A DNA stretch of 64,000 bases from Methylobacterium fujisawaense (GCF_014138435.1 NZ_JACJIM010000006.1:431462-495461); one strand, 5' to 3'; counted from the stretch's first letter, positions 54,084 through 63,565 are shown. Notes: generated by a model not told the origin, from the letters alone. Translations and numbers: made by a program.

Positions 54084-54827
54084 TCAGTTTATGATGCCGA
54101 GCCGAATTGCTTCCGCGACGCTTTGAACGCGTCCGACAGCGTTCAGCTTGTGAGCCGCGCTCCCAAGGTGTTGTTCGACCGTTCTCCTGGATATCGACAG
54201 GATGACGGATGTTTCCCAAGCCGTCTTCCCAGCGGATGCCCACTTGAGGCATTCGATCTCCCGGTCGGTGAGCGGTGCGCCCACCCGACTCCGAGCACAC
54301 GATCCAGCCGTAGAGCGTACGATCGCCCGCGCTGCTGAGACCGCATAGATCGCCACGAGATGCAGAGCTGCACGCTCATCCTGTGATAGTCGCATCCGTT
54401 CGCCTCCGAAGCTGATGCCGGCTTCGTTTCCGTCAGGCTGATGAAAAGGGACGCAGAAGCCGTCGCGCAGCTGGAAGGCGCGCGCCTCGTCCATCACCAT
54501 ACGGCCGGATGGCGAAGCAATCGCGTCAGCGGCCTGCTGCCAACTGAAAGGATCTACGACCTGCCTCATGTACGTGAGCACCGGGTCGATGCGGATATGG
54601 TTTCTGGCTTGGTACCGCCGCGCCCATGCAGGGGGCCAACCTGAGATGATGATACAATCCCGCATCGTCTGCTGGGACGATCTTGGTACATAACCCAGGG
54701 TGAAAGCATCATAGCCAAACGTAGCACCGTGTTCTTTCAATACGTCGCATATCGATTGCAAGTTATCGGCTCTCCTAATCTGCTCTATAATGTCGAATGC
54801 TGCCTGTCTAACACTGAAAAATTGCAT
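54084..54827 (-). CDS. LuxR-family quorum-sensing regulator
   Basis: A 247-residue protein. The autoinducer-binding domain (about 10-160) includes FGYDAFTLGYVP, PPAWARRYQARNHIRIDPVL and FSWQQA, with the usual W/Y/D ligand residues. The C-terminal GerE helix-turn-helix is LTDREIECLKWASAGKTAWETSVILSISRRTVEQHLGSAAHKLNAV. The start at ATG 54827 is preferred over a TTG-started extension. It is paired with the downstream LuxI. Confidence 0.9.
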   Translation of the reverse strand: MQFFSVRQAAFDIIEQIRRADNLQSICDVLKEHGATFGYDAFTLGYVPRSSQQTMRDCIIISGWPPAWARRYQARNHIRIDPVLTYMRQVVDPFSWQQAADAIASPSGRMVMDEARAFQLRDGFCVPFHQPDGNEAGISFGGERMRLSQDERAALHLVAIYAVSAARAIVRSTAGSCARSRVGAPLTDREIECLKWASAGKTAWETSVILSISRRTVEQHLGSAAHKLNAVGRVQSVAEAIRLGIIN

Positions 54828-56806
54828 AACTTCATCCGTAAAGTGCTTCAGATTGCGCAAAATGCATAATATGTATTAATGTTATTGCCATTAAATCTGC
54901 GATGAGATATGGTCCGCCATGATCAAGTCGCAATCGTTTGTGGTTTATACGGATTATATCCGTGGAAACTGGGCCAAAAACTCGAAATAAATTGGATATT
55001 ATTGCCGCCGAAACAGGACTTGATGTCATGCACTTCGTGCAGGCGAGCCGTCGATCTGAAAAGTGCAGCTGCGTGTGTTCCGATTGGCTGCGGAGTCCGA
55101 CACCATTGCTACGCCAGTGCAGAGCGTACCTCAGCCTTCCTGCTGCCAAGCGGCTTCAAGCGCTGCGGATCGTGGAGGCTATGGCGGCGCGGACGGACAG
55201 TTTCGGCCTCTAGGCGGCAAGCGACCCGGCATCGGTAGGGCTATGGCAACTGCGTGATCCGTGGTCGATCATCCACAGGAGAGGATCTGCCTGAAGGCCC
55301 AGCCCCAAGAACAAAGGATCGCCGCCCAGAGCGCGAGGTTGAGGGCGATAAGTATCATTCGTGCTCCGAGGGATCGCCGAGCTCGTGCGGACCTTCGCGG
55401 GGGCGTGATGGCGGGCGCATGCTGGTCCAGCCAAGCGTGGAACTGCTGATTGCGATGTTAATTGGTCAAATTTTAGCCAATTGTGCTCTATAACCGGCGC
55501 AGACCAACTGATTAGTGGCCTAAAAATCAGATATCGCGACTCGTTCGAAAGCGAAATGTGTAAAGGCACCGTGCTTCAAGCTCCTACTCGTCGTGAAGAC
55601 ACGTCGCGCAATAACTGGCCGGCCTGATTCCCGCTTTCATCCGGAGACTGCTCGAAATGGCGAACGTTCGCATGGGCGACATCGCCTAGGAGGAAATCCC
55701 GGAGCCGGACCTCGAACGGGTTGAGTAGAACGATTGCGCCTCGGGAAGCTGACGGGGCTCTACCCTTTTGCTGGTCGTCAGGAGCGGTGGCGATCGCCGG
55801 ATCGGACATCAGTGCGGCCAGCACGCGTGGGCGGATATCTGGGCTGCCAGACGTCCCGAGGTACGCGGGCTTCCAGCCTGAGCCTCAATGGATGGTGGCC
55901 TTGTTATTGAGTTCGCGGCGCAGGCTGGCGCATCTTAGTGATTAATTGTGCATTTCGTCACGTCGACAGCGCCCCTAATGCCGTACACGGATTTTGCCGG
56001 ACATGAGCGGCTTTCTCTCAAACAATTCCAACGGATTTGCGAGCATGAAGCGAATGATCATCCTCTCCGTTATGACACTTCTTGGGACCTCATCCTTCGT
56101 AGCCCCCGCACTCGCTTTTTGGGTGTAACTTTCTGGCGCAAAAAGACCGACAGGAAGGTTGGATAGCCTTCGCAACACGCGGCGGCTGAATCTAGCAGTG
56201 AGGCCCTGGCGCCCTTGCCAGGGCCGGTCACGTCGAGAAGGCAAGCCCCTGCACAAAAGGGTCTTGTAGAACCTGGGCTATCGCCCCTCGCCAACCTCGA
56301 CCGGCCCGCGGATCGCAGCGAGGCTTCTCAACTCTGCATTCGAACATATCCGGTCGCCGATCTGCCAGCGTTCGGGCACGTCGTCGATCGGCGGCCGCTA
56401 GCCGGCTGCTCTGTCCAAATTGGTCCGGATTATTCCGAGACAAACCCAGCCCTCTCGGCTTACCGCCGCGGCGGGTTTTGTCGTGTCTTGGCTATTATGC
56501 CAGCGTCAGCACGGTCCGCACGCTCAGGGCCTTGTCCCTCGACCACGCGGCGGCAAACGCTTTGATCGCCTCGTCTTGAGTGGCTGCCTCACCGTTCAGC
56601 GGCCGGACGCCCGTCGCCTCGTGCCCGCGCTGGCAGCCGGTGCAGCTTCAGATCCAGACTCCATCCTGTGGGCCGCCGTGGATGCGCCGGATACGGCCGA
56701 CGTGCTGACCCGCTTCCTCGCGACGAAATCGTGGTGCGTGTCGGGGAAGGTGCGGCGCCAGACGAAGGTCACAGTCTGACCTACCGGCGCTCGTCATGAT
56801 CGCCCA
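54828..56806. other. ~2 kb decayed segment of the island
   Basis: No intact gene that I would defend. On the plus strand 54938-55213 contains pieces (KLDIIAAETGLDVMHF, AAKRLQALRIVEAMAARTDSFGL) that seem to come from one small gene split between frames. A minus-strand piece at 55576-55824 (GAIVLLNPFEVRLRDFLLGDVAHANV) and a plus-strand piece ending at 56779 look similar in kind. The 54840-54960 part, upstream of luxR, is AT-rich. Confidence 0.35.
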
Positions 56807-57187
56807 TCACGCTGGCTGGGCAGGATCGGACTGCACGGGGCAACCGGCCTCAATCCAAGCCGCGACCGCGCCCTCGCGCAAAAACCATTCTCCGCGAATC
56901 TGATGGAGGCGAAAGAGGCCATGAAACCGTGCCTCGTCGCCGCGCGTCCCCGGACATGATCCGAAAACGATCAGCGTCTCGGGGTAGAACGGCTGCATCT
57001 GTCTAAGGCGCCAACCCGTTGTCCGCCCCGTCCAGCCGACCTTCACTCGGTCAGCATATCCCATTGCATAAACGGTTCCGTTGTCGACTACCGGCGTGGG
57101 CTGCCTATCAACGGCCACGAGCTGATGGCGGGCGCTTCCGAGGCCGTGAAGCCATTCCGTGACGCGCGCTTCGGAGACGTGTCTCAC
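56807..57187 (-). CDS. GIY-YIG-like (T5orf172/MUG113) domain protein
   Basis: A 126-residue protein whose second half fits the T5orf172/MUG113 branch of the GIY-YIG superfamily: VYAMGYADRVKVGWTGRTTGWRLRQMQPFYPETLIVFGSCPGTRGDEARFHGLFRLHQIRGEWF, with the KVGWTGR core, the ARFH/LF acidic-His segment and the GEWF ending. Such domains are common in phage and mobile elements; nuclease activity is not certain here. It is the last gene before the right end of the island. Confidence 0.7.
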   Translation of the reverse strand: MRHVSEARVTEWLHGLGSARHQLVAVDRQPTPVVDNGTVYAMGYADRVKVGWTGRTTGWRLRQMQPFYPETLIVFGSCPGTRGDEARFHGLFRLHQIRGEWFLREGAVAAWIEAGCPVQSDPAQPA

Positions 57188-57483
57188 CGTTGTCCTGAGC
57201 GACTTTCGGTACTCACGGCCAGCGACCTACGCGCGGCCCCACCAGATGTTCCCACGCTGGTATAAATTTGGCATCATCACCGGCATGTCTCCTGTGCCGT
57301 CCAATGTGCCGACCCCCGTTCTAGGGCGGCGGCCGACGAAGATCGCCTCTCAGAGGGACGAGGCGAACGAGCGGTGAACGGAATGTGCCGTGTAGTGTGC
57401 CTTGACGAAGCGCCCCAAAACGTAGTCAAAAGCGCCTCTGACGCACCGAAACCGCCAATTTTCTCAATGGTTTCAGAGCGTCC

Positions 57484-57558
57484 GCCGGTGTAGCACAGCG
57501 GTAGTGCAGCGGTTTTGTAAACCGAAGGTCGGGAGTTCGATCCTCTCCACCGGCACCA
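57484..57558 (+). tRNA. tRNA-Thr (anticodon TGT), with encoded CCA
   Basis: Acceptor gccggtg pairs with caccggc. D-arm tagcacagcggtagtgca, anticodon loop tttgtaa (TGT), T-arm with gttcgatcc, then a, cca. The 72-nt body plus CCA is complete. Its first 43 bp are repeated at 32296, so it is the island's right attachment site and target gene. Confidence 0.92.
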
Positions 57559-58071
57559 GACGTTTTCCGCACGATCAGAGTGGGTTGGGCCTGCTCCCGG
57601 AGCGCGGCGACCGCTCTCCTCACGCAGCGGTCGGGACATCGCCCCTCCGAATCGCCTCCCCCCTGGAAGGATCCCGGGACCGGGTCTGCCGTCGACGCAC
57701 CCGCGCGCGGCGCGCGCCAGGACGGGGCTGGTCGCGGCCCGTTCGGTTTCGGGAGGAGCGAGACCGCGCCCGGTCGGACAGGCGGCCCGGAGCGCGGTCA
57801 GCGTCCGTTCAGGTGCCTCCGCGCATCCTCGGTACAGCCAAGCTGAAGACAAGTATTTCTGAATTGTAACTGAGTATATATCCCGAAAATTCGGCCCAAG
57901 CTGGGCCATTTGATAATTAAAATTAGATGAATGCGCAGTTCAGAGCCGATTAAATCCGTCGCGCCTACCAGCCGTGCCGGACAGCGATGAGATGCGTCTC
58001 CGCCGCGCCGAGACCGGTCCGGCGGAGGCCGGGCCTCCGGGGCCGCATCGGGCACGGCAGGGGGCGCGACC
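57559..58071. other. intergenic region before nepR
   Basis: About 510 bp. The left part is GC-rich without a credible gene; 57840-57960 is AT-rich (aagtatttctgaattgtaactgag) and probably contains the nepR-ecfG promoter. I did not find a clear GGAAC-N16/17-CGTT EcfG-type promoter. Confidence 0.4.
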
Positions 58072-58332
58072 ATGTCAGGGAACGAGGACGATCGGGCGAG
58101 GGCGGGCTCCGCCGGAGCGCCGGATGCGACCGAGGGATGCGCCGCGGTTGGGCCGCGGCCGGCGCGGCGGGCCGGTGCGCCCGGTCGTTCGATCGACGGC
58201 GCGGCGCGGGACCGGATCGGGCGCGGCCTGCGCCTGCACTACGCCGGGGTGCTGGCGCTGCCGATTCCGGACCGGCTCCGGACGCTGCTCGACGACCTCG
58301 CCGCCTGCTCCGACACGGAGGCCTCGCAATGA
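58072..58332 (+). CDS. nepR: NepR anti-sigma factor
   Basis: An 86-residue protein whose C-terminal half (DRIGRGLRLHYAGVLALPIPDRLRTLLDDL) matches the NepR helices that clamp EcfG sigma factors: IGRxLR-x-Y...PIPDR-x-x-x-LL. The N-terminus is disordered. NepR holds EcfG inactive until phosphorylated PhyR takes it away; phyR is not in the window. The gene overlaps the sigma gene by the usual ATGA. Confidence 0.85.
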   Translation: MSGNEDDRARAGSAGAPDATEGCAAVGPRPARRAGAPGRSIDGAARDRIGRGLRLHYAGVLALPIPDRLRTLLDDLAACSDTEASQ

Positions 58333-58925
58333 CCCTGATGCTGCAAGCCGCCCCCGCGGGGAGCGGATCCGGTCCGGCGCCCGTCGGGGCCGATGCCGAG
58401 ATGCGCGACCTCCTTCTGGGCGCGATCCCGGCCCTGCGGGCCTTCGCGTTCTCGCTGACCTACGACCTCGACCGCTCGGACGATCTCGTGCAGGACACGC
58501 TGGTGCGCGCGTGGATCAACGCCGCCAGCTTCCGCCGCGGGACCAACCTGACCGCATGGCTGTTCACGATCCTGCGGAACCTGTTCTATTCCGAGCAGCG
58601 CAAGCGCAAGCGCGAGGTGGAGGATGCCGACGGCGTGCATGCCGGGCGGCTCAGCGCCCTCCCGGAGCAGGAGATCCGGATGGAGATGGCGCAGTTCCAG
58701 AGCGCGCTGAACCGTCTGCCGCCGGCTCAGCGCGAGGCGCTGGTCTTGGTCGGCGCCCAGAGCTTCACCTACGAGGAGGCCGCGGCGATCTGCGGCGTCG
58801 CCGTCGGCACGATCAAGAGCCGGGTCAGCCGCGCCCGGATGCGCCTGATCGAGGTTCTGGGCATGAACGGCGCCGACGATATCGGTCCCGACGCGCAGAC
58901 CCGTGCGGCCCTGGACGGTCCCTAG
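58329..58925 (+). CDS. ecfG: EcfG-type RNA polymerase sigma factor
   Basis: A 198-residue ECF sigma factor. Region 2 (about 30-95) reads LLGAIPALRAFAFSLTYDLDRSDDLVQDTLVRAWINAASFRRGTNLTAWLFTILRNLFYSEQRKRKRE, and region 4 (about 120-175) LNRLPPAQREALVLVGAQSFTYEEAAAICGVAVGTIKSRVSRARMRLIE. This is the EcfG group controlling the alphaproteobacterial general stress response. It overlaps the nepR stop (ATGA), so the two are coupled. It may be one of several EcfG copies, as is usual in methylobacteria. Confidence 0.88.
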   Translation: MTLMLQAAPAGSGSGPAPVGADAEMRDLLLGAIPALRAFAFSLTYDLDRSDDLVQDTLVRAWINAASFRRGTNLTAWLFTILRNLFYSEQRKRKREVEDADGVHAGRLSALPEQEIRMEMAQFQSALNRLPPAQREALVLVGAQSFTYEEAAAICGVAVGTIKSRVSRARMRLIEVLGMNGADDIGPDAQTRAALDGP

Positions 58926-58981
58926 GCCGCTTACCGTCGAAGGGGATGCCGGCTCGGCGGGCCGGGAGCCGCGCCGGCGCC

Positions 58982-59515
58982 TTACTTGATGAGCGTCATG
59001 ATCTCGCGGAACCGCGGGTGGCGCGCCGTGCCGAGCCACTCGAACACCACCATCTCGGTGGTGACGATCTCGGCCCCGTGGGCGGACATCCGGGTGAGCG
59101 CGGCCGCCCGGCTCTCCGTCCGCCGCGAACCCACGGCATCGCACACCACGCAGGCGCGGCGCCCGGCCTCGAGAAGCCCGAGAACGGTCTGCAGCACGCA
59201 GATATGCGCCTCGCAGCCGGTGACCACGAGGTCCCGATCCGCGGGCAGCCGCTCGAGGAAGCCCGGCGTCCGGGTGGCACTGAAGCTCATCTTGGGGAAG
59301 GCCGTCCCGGGCTCGGGCGCCAGTTCCGGCATGGTGGGGCCGAGGCCACCGGCATTCTGCTCGGTGACCAGGATCGGGACGTCGAGGCGATGCGCGGCGG
59401 CGGCGAGGCGGCCCGTATTGGCCAGGATTCCGGCTCCGTCGGCGATCACCGGCATCAGCCGGACCTGAACGTCGATGATCAGGAGAAGCGAGCGAGCGGG
59501 ATCGATCAGGGGCAT
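58982..59515 (-). CDS. isochorismatase-family cysteine hydrolase
   Basis: A 177-residue cytosolic hydrolase of the YcaC/isochorismatase superfamily. Catalytic triad candidates are D15 (LLIIDVQ), K75 (FPKMSF) and C106 in VVTGCEAHICVLQT with the usual cis-peptide region before it. The start at 59515 opens with the conserved MPLIDPARSLLLIIDVQ. Substrate unknown. It is transcribed toward the ecfG gene. Confidence 0.85.
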   Translation of the reverse strand: MPLIDPARSLLLIIDVQVRLMPVIADGAGILANTGRLAAAAHRLDVPILVTEQNAGGLGPTMPELAPEPGTAFPKMSFSATRTPGFLERLPADRDLVVTGCEAHICVLQTVLGLLEAGRRACVVCDAVGSRRTESRAAALTRMSAHGAEIVTTEMVVFEWLGTARHPRFREIMTLIK

Positions 59516-60083
59516 CGGTTCGGATCTCGCATGGGGCGCGCAAGCCGGAACGGGTTCGGTCGGACGTCCGGTCCGCTCATGTGGTGCTGCGGCTGCCTGC
59601 CTGCCGGATTGGGCATGCCGGACCATCGGCCGTCCGCGCACCGAGGCCGGCGACCGCGCGACCCGGCACCCGTCCGATCCGGCAGGCGTGCCCGCGAGGC
59701 CGATCGGACGTGCGATATCCGACGCGGGCTGTGGTCGCCACCGCTGCCGGCCGGAGGGCGGGGCGCGCCCCCACTCTCCCGACGGCCTGGGGCGCCTCAA
59801 GGGTGATGCGAGGCCGGGCTGCTGCCGCTGCACCATGGCGTCCATCCCGGGCCGGCTCGCCCCGCATCCGCCGTCGCGCTAGGCCATCCGCGGCGCGCGG
59901 TGGACGATCTCCCGCACGCCGCGCCCAACCACGCCTGAGACCGCTGGGATCGCCCGGGCTGTGCGGTCGTCCCGAGACGCTCGTCCGGCGAGAACGCCGG
60001 ATCCGGGAGGCGCCGGACGCATCCCCCCAAGCAAAAGGGGCCGGCGATCCGCCAACCCCTTGCGCTGTCGAGCTGAATGAATG
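59516..60083. other. intergenic region between hydrolase and tRNA-His
   Basis: About 570 bp of GC-rich sequence. Long overlapping frames exist on both strands, but none shows a domain, ribosome-binding site or plausible amino-acid pattern. I see nothing functional. Confidence 0.35.
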
Positions 60084-60160
60084 GTACCACCGCCCCGGCT
60101 CGAACGGGGGACCCCCAGATCCACAATCTGGTGCTCTAACCAACTGAGCTACGGCGGCAC
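60084..60160 (-). tRNA. tRNA-His (anticodon GTG)
   Basis: On the minus strand, 77 nt beginning GTGCCGCCGTAGCTCAGTTG, with anticodon arm CCAGATTGTGGATCTGG and T-arm GTTCGAGCC, ending GGTGGTAC. The extra 5' G pairs with the 3' discriminator C, the tRNA-His hallmark. Confidence 0.92.
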
Positions 60161-60318
60161 TGGCGCGGGGTGTATCGTGGGCCGCGGCAGTTTTCAAGGC
60201 GATGTGTGCACGGGATTTCGACTCCGTGGATAGCGCCGTCCGGCTCCCCCGCGCCGGGCCGGCAGCGCCCCTGCGGCACGCGCCCGTTTGCAACGGGATC
60301 GACCCCGGCTGTAACTGC

Positions 60319-60352
60319 GACTGGCGGGGTCGACGCGTCGGCCCCGCCAGTC
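60319..60352. promoter_or_regulatory. 34-bp near-perfect palindrome upstream of the ClC gene
   Basis: Arms GACTGGCGGGG and CCCCGCCAGTC flank a 12-bp centre that is itself palindromic (CGACGCGTCG). Only one base pair is mismatched. It ends 28 bp before the GTG start, so it would form a strong hairpin in the leader or a dyad operator. Confidence 0.55.
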
Positions 60353-60380
60353 GAACCGACCGGAGGCGAAGAGGCGGACC

Positions 60381-62309
60381 GTGAGCGCGCGACAGCCAGC
60401 GGGCGCCGGCGGGGGCAGGGCGCCCGGCGAGGGATCGGCCGATGTCCCGGCCCGATCGGCCGTCCGGCCGAGCCGGCGGACCCGTCGCCGTTGGGCCGGG
60501 ATCGGCCTCATCCAGGCCCCCGGACGGCTGCGCAGCCTCGTTCGCCGGAGCGAGGGCGGCCTCGTCGCCCTGGCGACCCTGGTGGGCTGCGTCGCCGGCG
60601 TGGCGGTCTCCGCCATGACCTGGATCACCCAGACCCTGCGCGAGGGGCTCTACCAGCTGCCCGCGGGCGCGCGCCTCAGCGCCGTCGATGCCGTGTCACC
60701 GGTGCTCCTCCTCGTGGGCCCCTGCCTGGGCGGCGGCGTACTCGGCCTGCTGATCGTCGCCGCCAACTACGTCCGCGGCCCGCGCAAGCGCCCCGCCATC
60801 GACCCGATCGAGGCGAATGCCCTGCATGGCGGCCGGATGTCCCTGCGCGACAGCCTCTACCTCGCACTCCAGAACGTCATCTCGAACGGGTCCGGCGCCT
60901 CGGTGGGGCTCGAAGCCGGCTACACACAGATCGCCTCCGGCCTCGCCTCGCGGCTCGGCATCGCCTTCGAGGTGCGGCGCAGCGACCTGCGCACCCTGGT
61001 GGGCTGCGGTGCGGCCGGGGCCATCGCGGCCGGCTTCGGCGCGCCGCTCGCCGGCGCCTTCTACGCCTTCGAGCTGATCATCGGCACCTACTCCATCGCC
61101 ACCCTGACGCCCGTAATCGTCGCGGCCCTGTGCGGCAACCTGATCTCCCGGTCGCTGATCGAGGCCCAGCCGCTCGTCGATCTCGGAGACATGCAGGCGG
61201 TCACGACCTCGCACGTCACCAGCCTGGAGATCCTGCCGAGCCTCGCCCTCGGGCTGGTCTGTGCGGGCCTCGGCATCCTGATCATGCGCGGGGTCACCCT
61301 GGTCGAGCGCCTCGTCCAGGCCTCGGGCGTCCCGCGGGTGGCGGCGCCCGCCTTCGGGGGGCTGTGCGTCGGCGCGCTGGCGCTGCTGGCGACGCCGCAG
61401 GTGCTCTCGGGCGGTCACGGCGCCCTGCACATGCATTTCGCCGCCGAGGGGCAGGGACACGGCATCGCGGCCCTGGCCGGGCTGTTCGCCGCCAAGGCGG
61501 TGGCGTCGGCGATCTCGATCGGCTCGGGGTTCCGGGGCGGTCTGTTCTTCGCGTCCCTGTTCCTGGGCGCCATCGCCGGCAAGCTGTTCGCCGCCCTCGC
61601 CCCCGTGCTGGTGCCGCCGCTCGCGGATTTCGGCCTCACGCCCCTGGCCTACGCGGTGATCGGCATGAGCGCCCTGGCCGTCGCGATCATCGGCGGCCCG
61701 CTGACCATGACGTTCCTAGCGCTGGAGGTCACCGGCAGCCTGCCGATCACCGGCGTCGTGCTGGCGGCGGTGATCGCGTCCTCGCTCACCGTGCGCAAGA
61801 CCTTCGGCTACTCCTTCGCCACCTGGCGCTTCCACCTGCGCGGCGAGAGCATCCGCAGCCCCCACGATGTCGGCTGGATCCGCTCGCTCACCGTCGGCCG
61901 CCTGATGCGCCGCAATCCCGGGACCGTGGCGGTGGATACGCCGCTGCCCACCTTCCTGCGTGCCCATCCCCTCGGCTCGCCCTCCCGGGTGATCGCCGTG
62001 GACGGGGGCGGGCGCTATGCCGGCATCGTGAACGTGCCCGAGGCGCACGCGGCGTCCCGGGATTCCGGCGCCGACGCGCAGCCCGTGCTCGCCGACCTGC
62101 TCCTCCATGGGGACGATTTCCTCACGCCGGGCATGAACGCCAAGGACGCCGCCGCCGCCTTCGACCGCACGGAGAGCGAGGCACTCGCAGTCGTCGAGAG
62201 TGCCGAGAGCCGGAAGGTGCTGGGCCTGCTCACCGAGAGCCACACGCTGAAACGCTACAGCGAGGAACTCGACCGCCAGCGCCGGGCGATGGCGGGCGAA
62301 ACCGACTGA
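60381..62309 (+). CDS. ClC-family chloride channel/transporter
   Basis: A 642-residue inner-membrane protein with about ten hydrophobic segments from residue 60 to 470. Selectivity-filter-type motifs are GSGASVGLEAGYTQ (gating Glu region), GCGAAGAIAAGFGAPLAGAFYAFE and GSGFRGGLFFASLFLGAI. The C-terminal ~150 residues form a CBS-like cytosolic part (VGRLMRRNPGTVAVDTPLPTFLRAHP ... VVESAESRKVLGLLTESHTLKRY). GTG start after ggaggcgaagaggcgg. Whether it is a channel or H+/Cl- exchanger cannot be decided. Confidence 0.9.
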   Translation: MSARQPAGAGGGRAPGEGSADVPARSAVRPSRRTRRRWAGIGLIQAPGRLRSLVRRSEGGLVALATLVGCVAGVAVSAMTWITQTLREGLYQLPAGARLSAVDAVSPVLLLVGPCLGGGVLGLLIVAANYVRGPRKRPAIDPIEANALHGGRMSLRDSLYLALQNVISNGSGASVGLEAGYTQIASGLASRLGIAFEVRRSDLRTLVGCGAAGAIAAGFGAPLAGAFYAFELIIGTYSIATLTPVIVAALCGNLISRSLIEAQPLVDLGDMQAVTTSHVTSLEILPSLALGLVCAGLGILIMRGVTLVERLVQASGVPRVAAPAFGGLCVGALALLATPQVLSGGHGALHMHFAAEGQGHGIAALAGLFAAKAVASAISIGSGFRGGLFFASLFLGAIAGKLFAALAPVLVPPLADFGLTPLAYAVIGMSALAVAIIGGPLTMTFLALEVTGSLPITGVVLAAVIASSLTVRKTFGYSFATWRFHLRGESIRSPHDVGWIRSLTVGRLMRRNPGTVAVDTPLPTFLRAHPLGSPSRVIAVDGGGRYAGIVNVPEAHAASRDSGADAQPVLADLLLHGDDFLTPGMNAKDAAAAFDRTESEALAVVESAESRKVLGLLTESHTLKRYSEELDRQRRAMAGETD

Positions 62310-62413
62310 TTGTCAGGCCGGCGTGTTGACCGCACGCCCGGGTGCAACAATCACCCTGACGTCTCCGACCCGGGCTCCGCAAAAGCCCGATCTCCGACAT
62401 GCGTGGAGGACAC

Positions 62414-63565
62414 ATGCCCGGCCAAGAAAAACCCGGCCAAGAAAAACCCGGCCAAGAAAAACCCGGTCCAGAAAAAACCGGCCACCCGAACAGCCCGCCC
62501 CGCCGCTACCGCATCGCCGTCATTCCCGGCGACGGTATCGGAAAGGAGGTGGTGCCGGAGGGCGTGCGCGTGCTGGAGCAGGCGGCCAGGCGCCACGGCT
62601 TCTCGCTCCAGCTCGACTGGTTCGATTTCGCGAGCTGCGACTACTACGAGCAGCACGGCCGGATGATGCCGGAGGATTGGAAAGCGCAGATCGAGACCCA
62701 CGACGCGATCTATTTCGGCGCCGTCGGCATGCCCGAGCGCGTGCCGGACCACATCTCGCTCTGGGGCTCCCTGATCCTGTTCCGGCGGGAATTCGACCAG
62801 TACGCCAACCTGCGCCCGGTGCGGCTGATGCCGGGGGTGAAGTGCCCGCTGGCGGACCGCAAGCCGGGCGATATCGACTTCTGGGTGGTCCGCGAGAACA
62901 CCGAGGGCGAGTACTCGAACGCGGGCGGCCGGATGTTCGCCGGCACCGACCGGGAATTCGCCCTGCAGGAGACGATCATGACCCGCCACGGGACCGATCG
63001 GATCCTGAAATTCGCCTTCGAGCTGGCCCAGAAGCGCCCGAAGAAGCACCTGACCTCGGCCACGAAGTCGAACGGCATCTCGATCACCATGCCGTACTGG
63101 GACGAGCGGGTGAAGGCGGTGGCCGAGTCCTATCCGGACGTCCGGTGGGACCAGTACCACATCGACATCCTGACCGCGCATTTCGTCCTGAACCCGGACC
63201 GGTTCGACGTGGTGGTGGCCTCCAACCTGTTCGGCGACATCCTGTCGGATCTGGGCCCGGCCTGCACGGGCACGATCGGCATCGCGCCGTCGGGCAACAT
63301 CAACCCGGAGCGGGTGCACCCGTCCGTGTTCGAGCCGGTCCACGGCTCGGCGCCGGACATCGCCGGCCAGGGGATCGCCAACCCGATCGGTCAGATCTGG
63401 TCGGGGGCGATGATGCTGGAGCATCTCGGCGAGCACGAAGCCGCCCGGGAGATCGTCAGCGGGATCGAACGGGTACTGTCCGAGCGGACCCTGCGCACCC
63501 GCGACCTCGGCGGCAACGCCGACACGCAGGCCTGCGGCAAGGCGGTGGCGCAGGCGCTGGGCTAG
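62414..63565 (+). CDS. tartrate dehydrogenase / isopropylmalate-dehydrogenase-family enzyme
   Basis: A 383-residue beta-decarboxylating dehydrogenase, cytosolic, NAD- and divalent-metal-dependent. Core motifs are IAVIPGDGIGKEVVPEG, FGAVGMPERVPDHISLWGSLILFRREFDQYANLRP, VVRENTEGEYSN, KSNGISITMPYWDE and NLFGDILSDLGPACTGTIGIAPSGNIN. The VPDHISLWG and MPYW patterns fit the TtuC/YeaU tartrate/D-malate group rather than LeuB. The first ~22 residues are a repeat-encoded extension (GQEKP x3, GPEKT). ATG 62414 follows ggagg; ATG 62399 is less likely. Confidence 0.88.
   Translation: MPGQEKPGQEKPGQEKPGPEKTGHPNSPPRRYRIAVIPGDGIGKEVVPEGVRVLEQAARRHGFSLQLDWFDFASCDYYEQHGRMMPEDWKAQIETHDAIYFGAVGMPERVPDHISLWGSLILFRREFDQYANLRPVRLMPGVKCPLADRKPGDIDFWVVRENTEGEYSNAGGRMFAGTDREFALQETIMTRHGTDRILKFAFELAQKRPKKHLTSATKSNGISITMPYWDERVKAVAESYPDVRWDQYHIDILTAHFVLNPDRFDVVVASNLFGDILSDLGPACTGTIGIAPSGNINPERVHPSVFEPVHGSAPDIAGQGIANPIGQIWSGAMMLEHLGEHEAAREIVSGIERVLSERTLRTRDLGGNADTQACGKAVAQALG
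62420..62479. repeat. 15-bp in-frame tandem repeat (4 units) at the dehydrogenase N-terminus
   Basis: Three identical units ggccaagaaaaaccc and one variant ggtccagaaaaaacc give GQEKP-GQEKP-GQEKP-GPEKT ahead of the enzyme fold. Confidence 0.9.

Larger units (their letters stand above)
32296..57526. mobile_element. tRNA-Thr-integrated genomic island (~25 kb)
   Basis: Bounded by a 43-bp direct repeat of the tRNA-Thr 5' half, with an integrase gene pointing to the left repeat about 50 bp away. Content differs from the flanks: phage-type recombination genes, an orphan T6SS cargo cluster with AT-rich toxin/immunity genes, an Rhs remnant, an IS1182 element and a quorum-sensing pair. At least seven genes inside are broken, so it is probably no longer mobile. 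Confidence 0.8.

Noticed and set aside
55948..56166. 72-codon plus-strand frame in the decayed island segment.
   Set aside because: No start signal, domain or neighbour support; amino-acid pattern not convincing enough to call a gene.
59577..60293. Long minus-strand frame across the tRNA-His gene.
   Set aside because: It runs through the tRNA and has no domain or ribosome-binding site; background open frame in GC-rich DNA.
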